DNA of 52,437 nt from Gammaproteobacteria bacterium (GTDB lineage: Bacteria > Pseudomonadota > Gammaproteobacteria > Steroidobacterales > Steroidobacteraceae). The stretch spans positions 1-52,437 of the forward strand of contig JASHSK010000071.1 in the NCBI GenBank assembly GCA_030038755.1, written 5' to 3'. The stretch's first letter is position 1, and each line of letters starts with the position of its first letter. The position numbers and the translations under genes are program-made. This document shows, piece after piece, positions 35,651 to 45,009 of this stretch. Below the pieces are notes generated by a model. The model ran no database searches. It saw only the letters and a program-made list of their open reading frames with translations, and had not been told where the DNA came from.

Positions 35651-38008
35651 CTAGTCGATCCGGATGAAGCGCAGCACGCAGACCTTCACCTGATCCACGG
35701 CCAGCACGAACAGGATGGTGACGGTGAGCAGACCGAGAATCATGCCGGGCGGCAATGGCGAAGTGAGAAATCCGAAAGTCGCGACCGCGCAGATCACGAT
35801 GATGTCGGCGAACGAGAACGCCATCAGCAGCAGGCTCGGGCGCGAGCGCCAGAGCCGCCCGCGCTCGCGAAGCACGAACATCATGCCCTGTCCGGCAAAG
35901 ACCAGCATGGCGAAGGTCAGGGTCTGAAGCTGACCGGGATTCAGGCGGAAATGGAAGGCGCCTGCTGCGACCACACCGATCGAGAACAGTAGCTTGAACG
36001 CTGCGAGCGGAATGGCGGCGAGCACCAGGCTTCGCGACCGCCAGGCGTTGGGATGCGGCGAGGGGGTTGCGCGGTCCGCGGCACGTGCCATGCTGGCGAA
36101 GTCGCCCGCGAACATCGACATGGCCTGCAGGACCGGTGTCAGTACTGCGTGTCCGGTCATGATCAATCCGGCACCGAGCACGATCAGTGTGACGCATTTG
36201 TTCACCAGTATGGTGAGTGCGTAGGTGAGCACGCGCTGGAAAACCGTACGGCCCTCGCGTATGGCCGTCACGATGCCGCCGAGGCCGGGAGTGGTCAGCA
36301 CGATGCCGGCCGCGGCTTTGGCCACGTCCGTCGCGCTCGACACGGCGATCCCCATCTGGGCCTGGCGAAGCGCCGGCGCATCGTTGGCGCCATCGCCACA
36401 CATGCCTACGGCGTGGCCGGCGCGCTGCAGGGCGAGCACCAGATGGAACTTGTCCTCGGGGAACACGCCTGCATAGACCGCGTAGTCCGCCGAGCTCAGG
36501 TGATCGGAAATACTGCCGGGCGGGCTGACGCGGCCCGCGAGGCCAATCGCGTGCGCGACGGTCGCGGCGGTCGCGGGCGCATCGCCGGTGACCATGATCG
36601 TGCGTACACCGAGGGAGTGCAGCTGCCCGAGCAGGTCTGCCGAGTCGGAACGCGGCGGATCGCTCAGGGCGATGAGGCCCAGCAGGCGTATCCCACCCGG
36701 CGGCCCACTGGCGACGGCGAGTGTCCGGTAACCGGCCGCGTCGAGCGCCTGCAGCGCCGCCTGTGCCTCAGCCGTCCGGGGCGCGGAGCCAAGAACGCCG
36801 GGAGTACCCAGCGTGCCCGGGGCACCCTTCACGATCGTGACAGCGTGGCCTTCGGCGTCCTGCGCCGTGGCTTCGGCGCACTTGCTCGCCGGATCGAAGG
36901 GCCGGAAATGGGTGACACGGGGCAGAGCACGGGTCGCAGGCAGCAGTCGCGATGCGGTGCGGATCGCTGCATCGACGGGATCACCACCCTCGCGCGAGCT
37001 GGCGAGCGCCGCAATGGCGAGCACATCGGCATCGGTCATGCCCTCGGCCAGGGGCACGATCTTCGTCACGGTGAGCTCGTTGGCCGTGAGCGTACCGGTT
37101 TTGTCGGCGCACAGGACGTCGATCATCGCGGCTTCGTGGAGCGCCGAGAGCCGCGTGAGCAGCACGCCCTTGAGCGCGACGGCCCGCGCCCCCAGAGCCG
37201 CGGCCAGCGAGAAGGTCGCGGGCAGGGCCACCGGTACGGCTGCCAGCATCGCGGTCAGCACCAGCAGCAGGATCTGCGAGGTCGGCAGACCTTTGAGTTC
37301 GGCATAGGCGACCAGTACCACCGCGATGGCCGCATTGAGTACGGTCAGGTCGCGGGCAAGACCCATGACCGCCTTGAGTTCCGTGCTCTCCACATGCGCG
37401 ATGCGCACGAGTTCGGCCGTGCGACCGAAATAGGTGCGTGCTCCGGTGGCGGTGACCACGCCCGTGGCCTCTCCACGACGAACCGGTGCACCCGCGTAGG
37501 CGAGCTGGCCCGCTTCCGCCTGGACGGGGATGGATTCGCCCGTCAGCATGGACTGATCGAGCAGTAGCGACCCCTCGAGGATGCGGATGTCGGCCGGCAC
37601 GACGTTGCCCAGTGACAGCGCTACCAGGTCGCCGGCGACCAGCGTGGCCGCGGGCAGCTGCGTCCACTGCCCGTCACGCCGCACGCGCGCCTTGAGCGTG
37701 AGGTGCTGCTTCAGCAGCGCGAGCGCGGCATCGGCGCGATTCTCCTGGAACACGCCGAGCGCGACGTTGAAGATCAGGATCGCGGCGATCAGAGCGGCTT
37801 CGATATAGCCTCGAATCGCAAGCTGCAGAACTACGGTCGCTTCCAGCATCCACGGCACCGGTGCCCAGAAGTGCCGCAGGACGCGTCGCGCGGCCGACTC
37901 GCGCGCCTCGGTAACCTCGTTGGGACCGTCCGCCGCCAGGCGCCTGGTCGCCTCGGCGGAGCTCAGGCCGGAAGCTTCCGCCGGCGTGGCGTGCGCAGAT
38001 GGCATCAT
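35651..38008 (-). CDS. P-type ATPase, plasma-membrane H+-ATPase (P3A) type
   Basis: 785 residues. TGES at 156-159 (actuator), PVALPA in the fourth membrane helix, phosphorylation site DKTGTLT with Asp302, and hinge MCGDGANDAPALRQAQMGIA. Lengths and motifs match the prokaryotic P3A group, which pumps H+ outward in plants, fungi and some bacteria. The C-terminus ends in a last helix without a long regulatory tail. Next to a FixL gene and in a window with an N-ATPase, it suggests extra control of membrane potential or pH. Substrate is inferred. Confidence 0.88.
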   Translation of the reverse strand: MMPSAHATPAEASGLSSAEATRRLAADGPNEVTEARESAARRVLRHFWAPVPWMLEATVVLQLAIRGYIEAALIAAILIFNVALGVFQENRADAALALLKQHLTLKARVRRDGQWTQLPAATLVAGDLVALSLGNVVPADIRILEGSLLLDQSMLTGESIPVQAEAGQLAYAGAPVRRGEATGVVTATGARTYFGRTAELVRIAHVESTELKAVMGLARDLTVLNAAIAVVLVAYAELKGLPTSQILLLVLTAMLAAVPVALPATFSLAAALGARAVALKGVLLTRLSALHEAAMIDVLCADKTGTLTANELTVTKIVPLAEGMTDADVLAIAALASSREGGDPVDAAIRTASRLLPATRALPRVTHFRPFDPASKCAEATAQDAEGHAVTIVKGAPGTLGTPGVLGSAPRTAEAQAALQALDAAGYRTLAVASGPPGGIRLLGLIALSDPPRSDSADLLGQLHSLGVRTIMVTGDAPATAATVAHAIGLAGRVSPPGSISDHLSSADYAVYAGVFPEDKFHLVLALQRAGHAVGMCGDGANDAPALRQAQMGIAVSSATDVAKAAAGIVLTTPGLGGIVTAIREGRTVFQRVLTYALTILVNKCVTLIVLGAGLIMTGHAVLTPVLQAMSMFAGDFASMARAADRATPSPHPNAWRSRSLVLAAIPLAAFKLLFSIGVVAAGAFHFRLNPGQLQTLTFAMLVFAGQGMMFVLRERGRLWRSRPSLLLMAFSFADIIVICAVATFGFLTSPLPPGMILGLLTVTILFVLAVDQVKVCVLRFIRID

Positions 38009-38051
38009 GGCCGGGCGGTGGCGTCCTCGCGCATCCGGGGAGAAGCGCAGA

Positions 38052-39566
38052 TCACGGCTGGCCCGCCGCGATCTCCCCGGGCAGCGTCACGATGAAGATC
38101 GCGCCCTGCGGCTGGTTGGGCTGAAAGTCGAGCCGTCCGCGATGAGCCTCCACGATGCTGCGGCTGATCGCCAGGCCCAGACCGGTGCCATGCTGCTTGG
38201 TAGTCAGGAACGGCGTGAACAGCTGCCCGCGCAGCTCCTCGGGGACGCCGGCGCCATTGTCGAGCACCAGGATCTGCAGCTGGCCGGCAGGGGTGCTGCG
38301 CGTGCGGATGTGCACCTCACGCTGACCGGACGGCAGGGACTGCACGGCATCGATTCCATTGCGCAGCAGATTCAATACGACCTGCTGCATCTGAATGCGA
38401 TCAAGGTGGGCGCGCGGCAATGCCGGATCGAGATCCAGCACCACGCGCACATCACTGGCCCGGGCGTCGGCGCGCGTGAGAGGCCCGAGCTCGCGGATGA
38501 CCTCGTTCAGATCGGCCCATTCACGCGCGGTGGCACGATTGCGCACCAGGCTGCGCAGCCGCCGGATGATCTCCCCGGCGCGCAGCGCCTGCTCGGCGAT
38601 CTGCCGCAGAGCTTCGCGTATCTCCGCGAGATCCGGATCGTTCATCGCGAGCAGGCGACTGCCGGCCTGTGCATAGGTCGTGATGGCGGCGAGCGGCTGG
38701 TTGAGCTCGTGGGAGATGCCGCTGGCCATCTCGCCCATGGTCGCCAGCCGTGACACGTGCATGACGCGCTCACGCGCCTCGCGCACTTCCTGCTCGGCGC
38801 GGCGGCTGTCGGTGATGTCATCGCCGGAGCAGAGCACACCGTTGACGACGCCGTGCGCATCCTCGATGGCCACACAGCGCCAGGCGATCTCCCGGACGGC
38901 ACCCTCACGGGCGAGCACCGGGCACTCGAAATGACGCGGCTCGCGCGGGCGGTGCCGCAGCAGAGCATCGAATTCCGCGCTCAGCGCAGCGCGCCGTTCG
39001 GCCGGGACGACCGCTTCGCTCCAGCCGGCTCCGAGCAGCGATGCCTCGTCACGACCGAGGACCTCGCAGCCCTTGCGATTGACCATCGTCACGCGCAACT
39101 GCGCGTCCAGCCCCACGAGCATCGTCTGCGCCGCCTCGAGGTAGCGATTGGTCCGCTCGCGCTCGCTCTCCAGCGCGGTGAGTGCCTGCTGGCGCAGTGT
39201 CATGTCCTGGATGAACCCGACGAAGCGCGGCGGGTCCGAGCCGCTGATACGGCCAACCGATAGGAAGGCCGGGAAGACGCTGCCGTCCTTGCGACATGCC
39301 TGCACCTCGCGGCCGATGCCGATGATGTGCGCCACTCCGGTGCGCAGATAGCGGTTCAGGTAGGCATCGTGCTGATCGCGGTCGCGCTCGGTCATCAGCA
39401 TCCTGACGTTGTGGCCGAGCGTTTCTGCCGCCGTATAGCCGAACAGGCGCTCGGCGGAGCGGTTGAATACCTGCACGATCCCCCGGTGATCGATGAGTAT
39501 GACGGCATCGACCGTCGCATCGAGCAGCGCCTGGGCTTCCAGCGAGTGAGCGGCAGCGGCATTCAT
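38052..39566 (-). CDS. fixL: FixL-type oxygen-sensing PAS histidine kinase
   Basis: 504 residues, soluble. The first PAS domain has RDQHDAYLNRYLRTG, IIGIGREVQ and RKDGSVFPAFLSVG, the pattern of FixL heme-PAS domains: His66 matches the proximal heme ligand, and Arg72 and Arg86 match the residues that relay oxygen binding. A second PAS domain follows (about 137-260), then HisKA with His286 in GISHELNQPLAAI and HATPase boxes (NLLRNGIDAVQ, DNGAGVPEE, GTGLGLAISRS). In the family, deoxy-heme turns on phosphorylation of FixJ. It begins a minus-strand pair with the P-type ATPase gene, 43 bases apart. Confidence 0.88.
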   Translation of the reverse strand: MNAAAAHSLEAQALLDATVDAVILIDHRGIVQVFNRSAERLFGYTAAETLGHNVRMLMTERDRDQHDAYLNRYLRTGVAHIIGIGREVQACRKDGSVFPAFLSVGRISGSDPPRFVGFIQDMTLRQQALTALESERERTNRYLEAAQTMLVGLDAQLRVTMVNRKGCEVLGRDEASLLGAGWSEAVVPAERRAALSAEFDALLRHRPREPRHFECPVLAREGAVREIAWRCVAIEDAHGVVNGVLCSGDDITDSRRAEQEVREARERVMHVSRLATMGEMASGISHELNQPLAAITTYAQAGSRLLAMNDPDLAEIREALRQIAEQALRAGEIIRRLRSLVRNRATAREWADLNEVIRELGPLTRADARASDVRVVLDLDPALPRAHLDRIQMQQVVLNLLRNGIDAVQSLPSGQREVHIRTRSTPAGQLQILVLDNGAGVPEELRGQLFTPFLTTKQHGTGLGLAISRSIVEAHRGRLDFQPNQPQGAIFIVTLPGEIAAGQP

Positions 39567-39656
39567 GGCTCAAACGCCATCCGTACAAACCACAGGGGGG
39601 TAGGCGAAGGATCGCATGGAATCACCACGCCCTTACTATCAGTATGCAGTCCTGTG

Positions 39657-40514
39657 ATGCCCTTGTCATGCATTCTGCTGGTTGTCGAACGTGGTCCGGC
39701 CCCGCATCGGGGCCTGAGCAAGGCGTTGCTGCTGGCGCGTCACCTCGGATTGCGACTGGAGCTGCTGCTTTGTGAGACGCAGCGTGCGGTCGCGGGGTTG
39801 CCGGGGGATGAGTGCGGCGCGGAGCGTGTCCACCCCGGCAGCAACGACGAGGGCGAACAATATCTGGAGGCCCTGCGTCAGACCATGATGTCTCCAGGCG
39901 TGGAGATCGGGTCCGAGGTGATACGTGCGCCGTCGCTGGCTGCAGGACTCGCGCAGAAGCTGCACTACACACACGCTCAGATCGTGGTCAAGGCCGGGCG
40001 CGTCACGCCGAGTCTGGTCGGCCCGTTCGAGTGGCAGCTGCTGGGGCGCTGTGCGGCACCACTGTTGTTGACGACCGGGCGACCGTGGCGCGCGACGCCG
40101 CGATTTGGCGCAGCGCTCGATCTGGGCGAGCGCGCCCCCGGAACCCCGGGAAATGTCGTCGGTCTGTCCGAGGCGCTCGCCCGGCATTGCAATGCCGAGC
40201 TGGATTATCTGTATGCCGCGCCCGCGCGCGGGAGCGACGGACGCGCAGCCAGCGAAGCTCATCGGCGCCTGTGCGCGCTGCTGCCGGCGGGCAGCCCGGG
40301 AGTGGGGCGGCTGCAGTACTGCAGCGGAGAGCCTGCGGGGGTTCTGCCGCGGCTCGTCGCCGGACGCGACTACGATCTGCTGGCGGTCGGGGCAGGATCG
40401 AGCTCTTGCCTCGCGGATTGCGGCCATGTCACTGCGGCATTGCTGCGTGCCAGCGCGGGCGATGTGCTGCTGGTGCCGGTGGCGGGTGCGATGACCGTCG
40501 CCGGCGTACACTGA
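39657..40514 (+). CDS. Universal stress protein with two Usp domains
   Basis: 285 residues in two tandem UspA-like halves (MPLSCILLVVERGPAPHRGL, then about residue 145 onward, DLGERAPGTPGNVVGLSEAL, and closing DYDLLAVGAGSSSCLADCG and GDVLLVPV), like UspE. The ATP-binding loop is not fully conserved. GTG ATG at 39654-39657 gives the start; no clear ribosome site. Divergent from fixL, so the 90-bp spacer may carry control sites for both. Usp proteins often increase under low oxygen or stasis. Confidence 0.82.
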   Translation: MPLSCILLVVERGPAPHRGLSKALLLARHLGLRLELLLCETQRAVAGLPGDECGAERVHPGSNDEGEQYLEALRQTMMSPGVEIGSEVIRAPSLAAGLAQKLHYTHAQIVVKAGRVTPSLVGPFEWQLLGRCAAPLLLTTGRPWRATPRFGAALDLGERAPGTPGNVVGLSEALARHCNAELDYLYAAPARGSDGRAASEAHRRLCALLPAGSPGVGRLQYCSGEPAGVLPRLVAGRDYDLLAVGAGSSSCLADCGHVTAALLRASAGDVLLVPVAGAMTVAGVH

Positions 40515-40552
40515 GAGCTGTATGGATGCGGAACCCGTTGAATGGATGTCAT

Positions 40553-41149
40553 ATGTCAGCCGAAAATCCTGAGCGTCGCCGCTTCCTGAGCACGCTGGGC
40601 GCCTGCGGAGTTGCCGCGGCGACGAAGGCACATGCCTTGCCCGCGGCTGCCGCTCTCCCCGCAGCTGCCGCTCTCCCCGCGGCTGCGGCTCTCCCTGTGG
40701 CTGCCGATGTGCGCAGCGTGTCCTTCGTGCACACCCACACCGGTGAGCGGCTGACCGCCGAGTACTTCGCAGCGGGCCGCTATCAGCCCGACTGTCTCGA
40801 GCGCGTGAACCATCTGCTGCGCGACTTCCGCACGGGCGAGGTGCATCCCATCGATCCGGCGCTGCTCGATATCCTGTTCCATCTGCGGCTGCAGGCGCGC
40901 CACGCGGCGGCTTTCGAGGTGATCTCGGGCTATCGATCCGCGGCCACCAACCAGATGCTGCGACGTACGACCGAAGGGGTCGCGCAGCACAGCATGCATC
41001 TGCTGGGTCGGGCGATCGACGTTCGGTTCCAGGGGTTTCCGACATCACGGCTGCATCTGCTCGCGCGTTCGCTGGCTCGCGGTGGCGTCGGTTACTATCC
41101 GCTGTCCGACTTCGTGCACCTGGATACCGGTCGCGTACGTTTCTGGTAG
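40553..41149 (+). CDS. mepK: MepK/YcbK-like murein endopeptidase (DUF882)
   Basis: 198 residues with a twin-arginine-like N-terminus (RRRFLSTLGACGVAAATKA), then four ALPAAA units, and the M15-like domain: SGYRSAATNQML, QHSMHLLGRAIDVRF with the HxxxxxxGxAxD zinc site, and a late HLDTG. MepK of E. coli cleaves 3-3 cross-links in peptidoglycan. ATG 40526 (adding MRNPLNGCH) is an alternative start with GAGAG upstream. The 3' end overlaps the convergent L,D-transpeptidase by 105 bases; those enzymes make the 3-3 links. Confidence 0.82.
   Translation: MSAENPERRRFLSTLGACGVAAATKAHALPAAAALPAAAALPAAAALPVAADVRSVSFVHTHTGERLTAEYFAAGRYQPDCLERVNHLLRDFRTGEVHPIDPALLDILFHLRLQARHAAAFEVISGYRSAATNQMLRRTTEGVAQHSMHLLGRAIDVRFQGFPTSRLHLLARSLARGGVGYYPLSDFVHLDTGRVRFW
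40634..40705. repeat. Four 18-bp tandem repeats coding ALPAAA
   Basis: Units GCCTTGCCCGCGGCTGCC, GCTCTCCCCGCAGCTGCC, GCTCTCCCCGCGGCTGCG and GCTCTCCCTGTGGCTGCC encode ALPAAA three times and ALPVAA. They lie just after the export signal of the murein endopeptidase, where length change would be tolerated. Confidence 0.9.
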
Positions 41150-42883
41150 CGTCCGCGGCGGCGGCAGTCCCAGCACGGCCTGCAGGCGCCGGTCCTGCCC
41201 GTAGAGGTCGTCGAAGAAGTGCAGCTGTCCGTCTTCGCTGGCAATGGCCGTGCCGTAGAGGATCAGTACGTGGGTGGATTGTGCCAGCAGAACGCGCTGC
41301 GTGTGCGCGCCGTTCATGGCCGAGAGAATATTCGCGCGTGTCCAGTTTCCCGGCGTGCCGCGCAACACGTACTGCGCAAGAGCGACGGGATCGCTGACGC
41401 GGATGCAGCCGTGACTGAATGCCCGTTCGGCCTGTCCGAACAGCTGCACGGCGGGCGTGGAATGCAGGTACACGTCGTGAGCGTTGGGTAGCAGGAACTT
41501 GATCAGGCCGAGGGCGTTATCGGGTCCCGGCTCCTGCCGCAGGCGCAACGCACCACTCGCCAGTAACTGAAGATTCTGCGGCGTCGCCGGTACCACCGGC
41601 GAATCATCGGCGGGCCCACGCACCAGCTGCATGTGCTGCCGCTGCAGCAAGTGCGGGTCTCGGGCCAGTGCCGGCAGGATCTCGCGTCTCACGATGCTGC
41701 GTGGGACGTCCCAGTAGGGACGGAACACCACCGTGCGTATATCGGCCATGAAGACCGGCGTGCGGGTGCGCGGATATTCCTGCCCGACGATCACGTCCAT
41801 GCGCAGCATGCCCTGCTCGGTGTCGCTGTCACCGTCGAAGGCGAACAGTCGGAACTCGGGAATATTCACCATGATGGTCGGATGATGCAGCGGCGGCAGC
41901 CACCGCCAGCGCTCCAGCGTCAGTTCCATCTGCCGCACTCGCGCATCGAGCGGTACCGCGAGGGCCGCATAGGTGCGTGCTCCGAGCACGCCGTCCGCCT
42001 GCAGACCATGCAGCCACTGAAACTGTCTGAGCGCAGGGACGAGCGCGCCGTCGAGACGCTGCGAGTCCGGGGAGAGAGCGGGTGCAGACCGGCCCGTGGA
42101 GGACGTCGGCGCATCGGCAAACGGGGCTATCGACGCCGGTAGACAGCCGAGCGCGCGCAGCAGCGCCCGCAGCTGCTGCGCTCCCGCGTAGCGCGCGCCC
42201 GGCTTGATCGAATGTCCAGGCAGCGGCGGCAGGTCGGTCAGTTGCGGCTGGCGGGCGAGTGCGCGATATCGGGGCAGCGCCGCTTCGAGCAGGCGGTAAT
42301 GAATGAATGCCGGCTCGATGCCGGCAAGGATCGTCCGCGGATGGGCGGCGTTCGAAAGCTCCTCGAGCGCCGCGAGAGCATCGAAACCGTCGGATCTGGG
42401 GGATAGCTCGAAGCCGGCGGCACGTGGATCGATGCGTCCGGAGTGCAGATCGTCGATGAACGCAAGCAGCGAGGTCGAGAACTGCAGGTCCCAGGCCGCC
42501 TCGGCACCGGTCCGATCGGGCTGCATGGCTGCGGTGGGATCCGCCCTGCCGCCTGAGGTCGGTCGGGGATCCTGCAAGGCCGCGAGAGCGCTCGTCAGGG
42601 CATCGACCCGGTAATCCTCGGGAACCAGGCCGTAGTCGCCAGCGCCGCGCAGAATCTGCAGCAGCGCGCGCGCCTGAGCGCTGAGCTCACCGGCGTGAAG
42701 CCACGGCGGCGCGGTGCCGCCCGCGGCATAGAACCCCTTCAGCCGCTGCTGTTCGAATGCGAGGGAGTGCAGCCGTGCAGAGGCGGCATGGCCGGTGGTG
42801 CTGAGACCGGCTCCGAGTAATCCGATCGCGGCCGCGGCGGCGAGCCGCCGACGCACCCCCCGCTGTTCACGTACGCCGTTCAT
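41045..42883 (-). CDS. ldtD: L,D-transpeptidase, LdtD/YcbB type
   Basis: 612 residues from ATG 42883 (MNGVREQRGVRRRLAAAAAI), with a signal peptide ending near GHAAS. A peptidoglycan-binding part with FQWLHGLQADGVLGARTYAA precedes the YkuD catalytic domain, whose motif FSHGCIRVSDPVALAQYVL holds Cys493. LdtD makes meso-DAP-to-meso-DAP (3-3) cross-links in the periplasm, raised under envelope stress. The C-terminal 34 residues lie inside the 3' end of the facing mepK-like gene. The start is 7 bases after the host-attachment gene. Confidence 0.88.
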   Translation of the reverse strand: MNGVREQRGVRRRLAAAAAIGLLGAGLSTTGHAASARLHSLAFEQQRLKGFYAAGGTAPPWLHAGELSAQARALLQILRGAGDYGLVPEDYRVDALTSALAALQDPRPTSGGRADPTAAMQPDRTGAEAAWDLQFSTSLLAFIDDLHSGRIDPRAAGFELSPRSDGFDALAALEELSNAAHPRTILAGIEPAFIHYRLLEAALPRYRALARQPQLTDLPPLPGHSIKPGARYAGAQQLRALLRALGCLPASIAPFADAPTSSTGRSAPALSPDSQRLDGALVPALRQFQWLHGLQADGVLGARTYAALAVPLDARVRQMELTLERWRWLPPLHHPTIMVNIPEFRLFAFDGDSDTEQGMLRMDVIVGQEYPRTRTPVFMADIRTVVFRPYWDVPRSIVRREILPALARDPHLLQRQHMQLVRGPADDSPVVPATPQNLQLLASGALRLRQEPGPDNALGLIKFLLPNAHDVYLHSTPAVQLFGQAERAFSHGCIRVSDPVALAQYVLRGTPGNWTRANILSAMNGAHTQRVLLAQSTHVLILYGTAIASEDGQLHFFDDLYGQDRRLQAVLGLPPPRTLPETYATGIQVHEVGQRIVTDATASQRTREQMQP

Positions 42884-42890
42884 CACAGCG

Positions 42891-43256
42891 CTATGCAGGC
42901 CTCGAGGAGAGCCTGCCCGCCGCCACCAGCTGCTCGACAGCACCGGCGTGCACCGCGTCGGTGAGGGCGGCGGCGATTCGCTGCACGAACTGCCGCGTCT
43001 GGTGCGCGCGCGCGTGGCTCTCGCCCCCGGTCGCATGATGCGCCGTGGCGCCTCGCCGGCCGCCCTGCAGGGGGGCGCGATCGCACTTGCGGCCGGGTCG
43101 ATCCGTGACGAGGTCGCGTTCGTGCAGATGCGCCGCGGGGTCGCTGAGTTGCTCGGAAATGTGCAGTGGAGAGCTCAGATGCCGTAGCTCGCTGCGATGA
43201 GCGAAGTCATAGAACAGTGCACTGGCCTCATCGGCCACGACGATCCGAATACTCAT
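42891..43256 (-). CDS. Host attachment protein (PF10116-like)
   Basis: 121 residues from ATG 43256 with an AGAGG ribosome site 9 bases upstream. The start MSIRIVVADEASALFYDFAH matches the host-attachment family, as do RHLSSPLHISEQLSDPAAH and FVQRIAAALTDAV near the end. The name comes from an Agrobacterium protein needed for plant attachment; the fold resembles an RNase H-like or release-factor-related protein and its true job in most bacteria is unknown. Followed closely by ldtD. Confidence 0.82.
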   Translation of the reverse strand: MSIRIVVADEASALFYDFAHRSELRHLSSPLHISEQLSDPAAHLHERDLVTDRPGRKCDRAPLQGGRRGATAHHATGGESHARAHQTRQFVQRIAAALTDAVHAGAVEQLVAAGRLSSRPA

Positions 43257-43362
43257 CTTGTACCTCTGCTCATACCCGGTACCTCTGCCCATGCCAGGCA
43301 CCTGATCCGACCTTGCGGCCAGCGGGTACACGCGCGATTAGGCGTCCGACTCCCGATCGGGA

Positions 43363-43414
43363 CAATGCGTAGCTGTTCGCACCCCCATAGGTATCAATGC
43401 GGATGGACAGGCGC
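43363..43414. promoter_or_regulatory. Duplicated promoter element, copy 1
   Basis: CAATGCGTAGCTGTTCGC then CAATGCGGATGGACAGGCG (18 bases between the first CAATGCGTAGCTGT and the second CAATGCGG). The same layout recurs at 48861-48910 with 17 bases between. It lies 107 bases upstream of the host-attachment gene and 119 upstream of the DUF2934 gene. ATGCGTA read in reverse is TACGCAT, similar to NarL/FixJ half-sites. Likely the operator of a shared regulator. Confidence 0.5.
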
Positions 43415-43532
43415 GGCAGGGGGCGCCACGGAATAGGTAGTCATCACAGAACCCGTAGGCACAGCTCCGAATCGCGCCGCCGGACCTGCCGGAGCACAGT
43501 GTCTTCCAGGCCCGAGCCCTGAAGGAGTTGTC

Positions 43533-43823
43533 ATGAATCTGTCCGTCTCGCCCCGACCGGCACCCGAGCTGCCGCAGCATCTGGCCTGCGGGAGTGTGCC
43601 GTCACCGTATGGGCCATACGAGCCGCAACGAACTCATGGCGCCGCCGCTCGAGTCGCGGATACCTGGCTGTTCTGCGACCCGGAGTATCGGCACGAGATG
43701 ATCGCGCAAGCCGCCTACTTTCGCGCCAAGCACCGTGGGTTCGCGCCCGGCCACGAACTCGAGGACTGGCTGGCCGCCGAGGCGCAGGTCGACGCCGAGT
43801 TGACCAACGGTCCACGACTGTAA
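43533..43823 (+). CDS. DUF2934 protein
   Basis: 96 residues, GAAGGAG ribosome site. The C-terminal half, IAQAAYFRAKHRGFAPGHELEDWLAAEAQV, is the DUF2934 motif, a short helical unit of unknown function often found in stress-related genes. The N-terminal half is Pro-rich. It is the likely first gene of the exporter operon that follows 23 bases later. Confidence 0.85.
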   Translation: MNLSVSPRPAPELPQHLACGSVPSPYGPYEPQRTHGAAARVADTWLFCDPEYRHEMIAQAAYFRAKHRGFAPGHELEDWLAAEAQVDAELTNGPRL

Positions 43824-43846
43824 GTCCGCACCGAGCGCATCGCGCA

Positions 43847-45007
43847 ATGCCGCCCATGAGCCCCAGGCTCGAACCGGGGATTCTTCGGATCGCCTACAAG
43901 CTGCTGGTCAACGACCGGCCGAAGTTCGTGGCACTGCTCGTGGGGATCACCTTCGCGGTGTTCCTGATGATCGAGATGACCTCCCTGTTCGCCGGCATCC
44001 TGCTGCGCTCCTCATCGACGGTGATCAACATCGGCTCATCCATCTGGGTGATGGACCCCGCCGTGCAGACTGTGGCCAACACGATTCCGCTGCCGAACTA
44101 TGTCCTCGATGAGGTGCGCAGCATTCCCGGCGTGAAGTATGCCGTGCCGCTGTACTCGGGCAGCGCACTCCTCAAGCTGCGCGACGGCACGTACCAGGCG
44201 GCGAATGTCGTCGGACTGGACGACACCAGTCTGGTGGGAAGCCCGCAGATGGTCAGCGGCAACATCCAGGACATCTTCGCAGAGAACGCCTTCATCGCCG
44301 TCGAAGACTCCGAGTTCTACAAGCTCGGGAATCCCCATATCGGCACCGAATTCGAGCTCAACGATCACCGCGGCAGGATCGTCGCCCTCGCGCGGGTGGC
44401 CTCGAGCTCCCTGTTCGGCGTTCCCACGCTCTACACGACCTATTACCGCGCGCTGCAGTACATTCCCAACACCCGCTTCACCATTTCCTACGTGCTGGTC
44501 GAGCCGAAGACGGCGGCGGACGTCAACACGATCAAGGCGCGGGTCGCGGCTGACGGTTATCTCGCCCTGACCAGGGACGAGTTCATGAGCAAGATCTCCA
44601 GGTTCTACATGTACCAGACGGGCATCGGCACCAACATGCTGCTGATGACGCTCATCAGCTTCATCGTGGGGCTGTCGATCTCGGGTCAGACTTTCTATAC
44701 GTTCATTCTGGAGAATATCGACCGTTTCGGAGCGCTGAAGGCGATCGGTGCCAAATCGCACGAGCTCGTGTCGATGATCCTGTTCCAGGCGACTTTCGTC
44801 GCCCTGACCGGATACGGCTTCGGAGTGGGGCTCTGCGCCCTGATCATCTGGCTGGCCCGTGCGCACCTGCCCGACTACGCCGCGATCATCACGTTTCCGA
44901 ACCTTGGGCTCGCGTTCGCCATGGTGGTGGTCATCGCCGCCTCCTCCAGCTACTTCGGCGTGCGCCGCGTGCTGGTCATAGAGCCCTTCGATATCTTCCG
45001 GGGCTGA
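43847..45007 (+). CDS. ABC exporter permease, DevC/FtsX-like
   Basis: 386 residues. N-terminal membrane helix (ALLVGITFAVFLMIEMTSLF), a periplasmic domain of about 220 residues, then three C-terminal helices (LLMTLISFIVGLSISGQTFY; LVSMILFQATFVALTGYGFG; LAFAMVVVIAASSSYFGVRR), the FtsX/DevC layout. ATG 43856 is an alternative start. It is followed 2 bases later by its ATPase gene. DevC-type systems export lipids, glycolipids or drugs across the envelope with an HlyD partner; cargo unknown. Confidence 0.88.
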   Translation: MPPMSPRLEPGILRIAYKLLVNDRPKFVALLVGITFAVFLMIEMTSLFAGILLRSSSTVINIGSSIWVMDPAVQTVANTIPLPNYVLDEVRSIPGVKYAVPLYSGSALLKLRDGTYQAANVVGLDDTSLVGSPQMVSGNIQDIFAENAFIAVEDSEFYKLGNPHIGTEFELNDHRGRIVALARVASSSLFGVPTLYTTYYRALQYIPNTRFTISYVLVEPKTAADVNTIKARVAADGYLALTRDEFMSKISRFYMYQTGIGTNMLLMTLISFIVGLSISGQTFYTFILENIDRFGALKAIGAKSHELVSMILFQATFVALTGYGFGVGLCALIIWLARAHLPDYAAIITFPNLGLAFAMVVVIAASSSYFGVRRVLVIEPFDIFRG

Positions 45008-45009
45008 CG

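Noticed and set aside
36053-37567. Long plus-strand frame opposite the P-type ATPase
   Set aside because: Shadow of a well-supported gene with DKTGTLT and GDGANDAP motifs.
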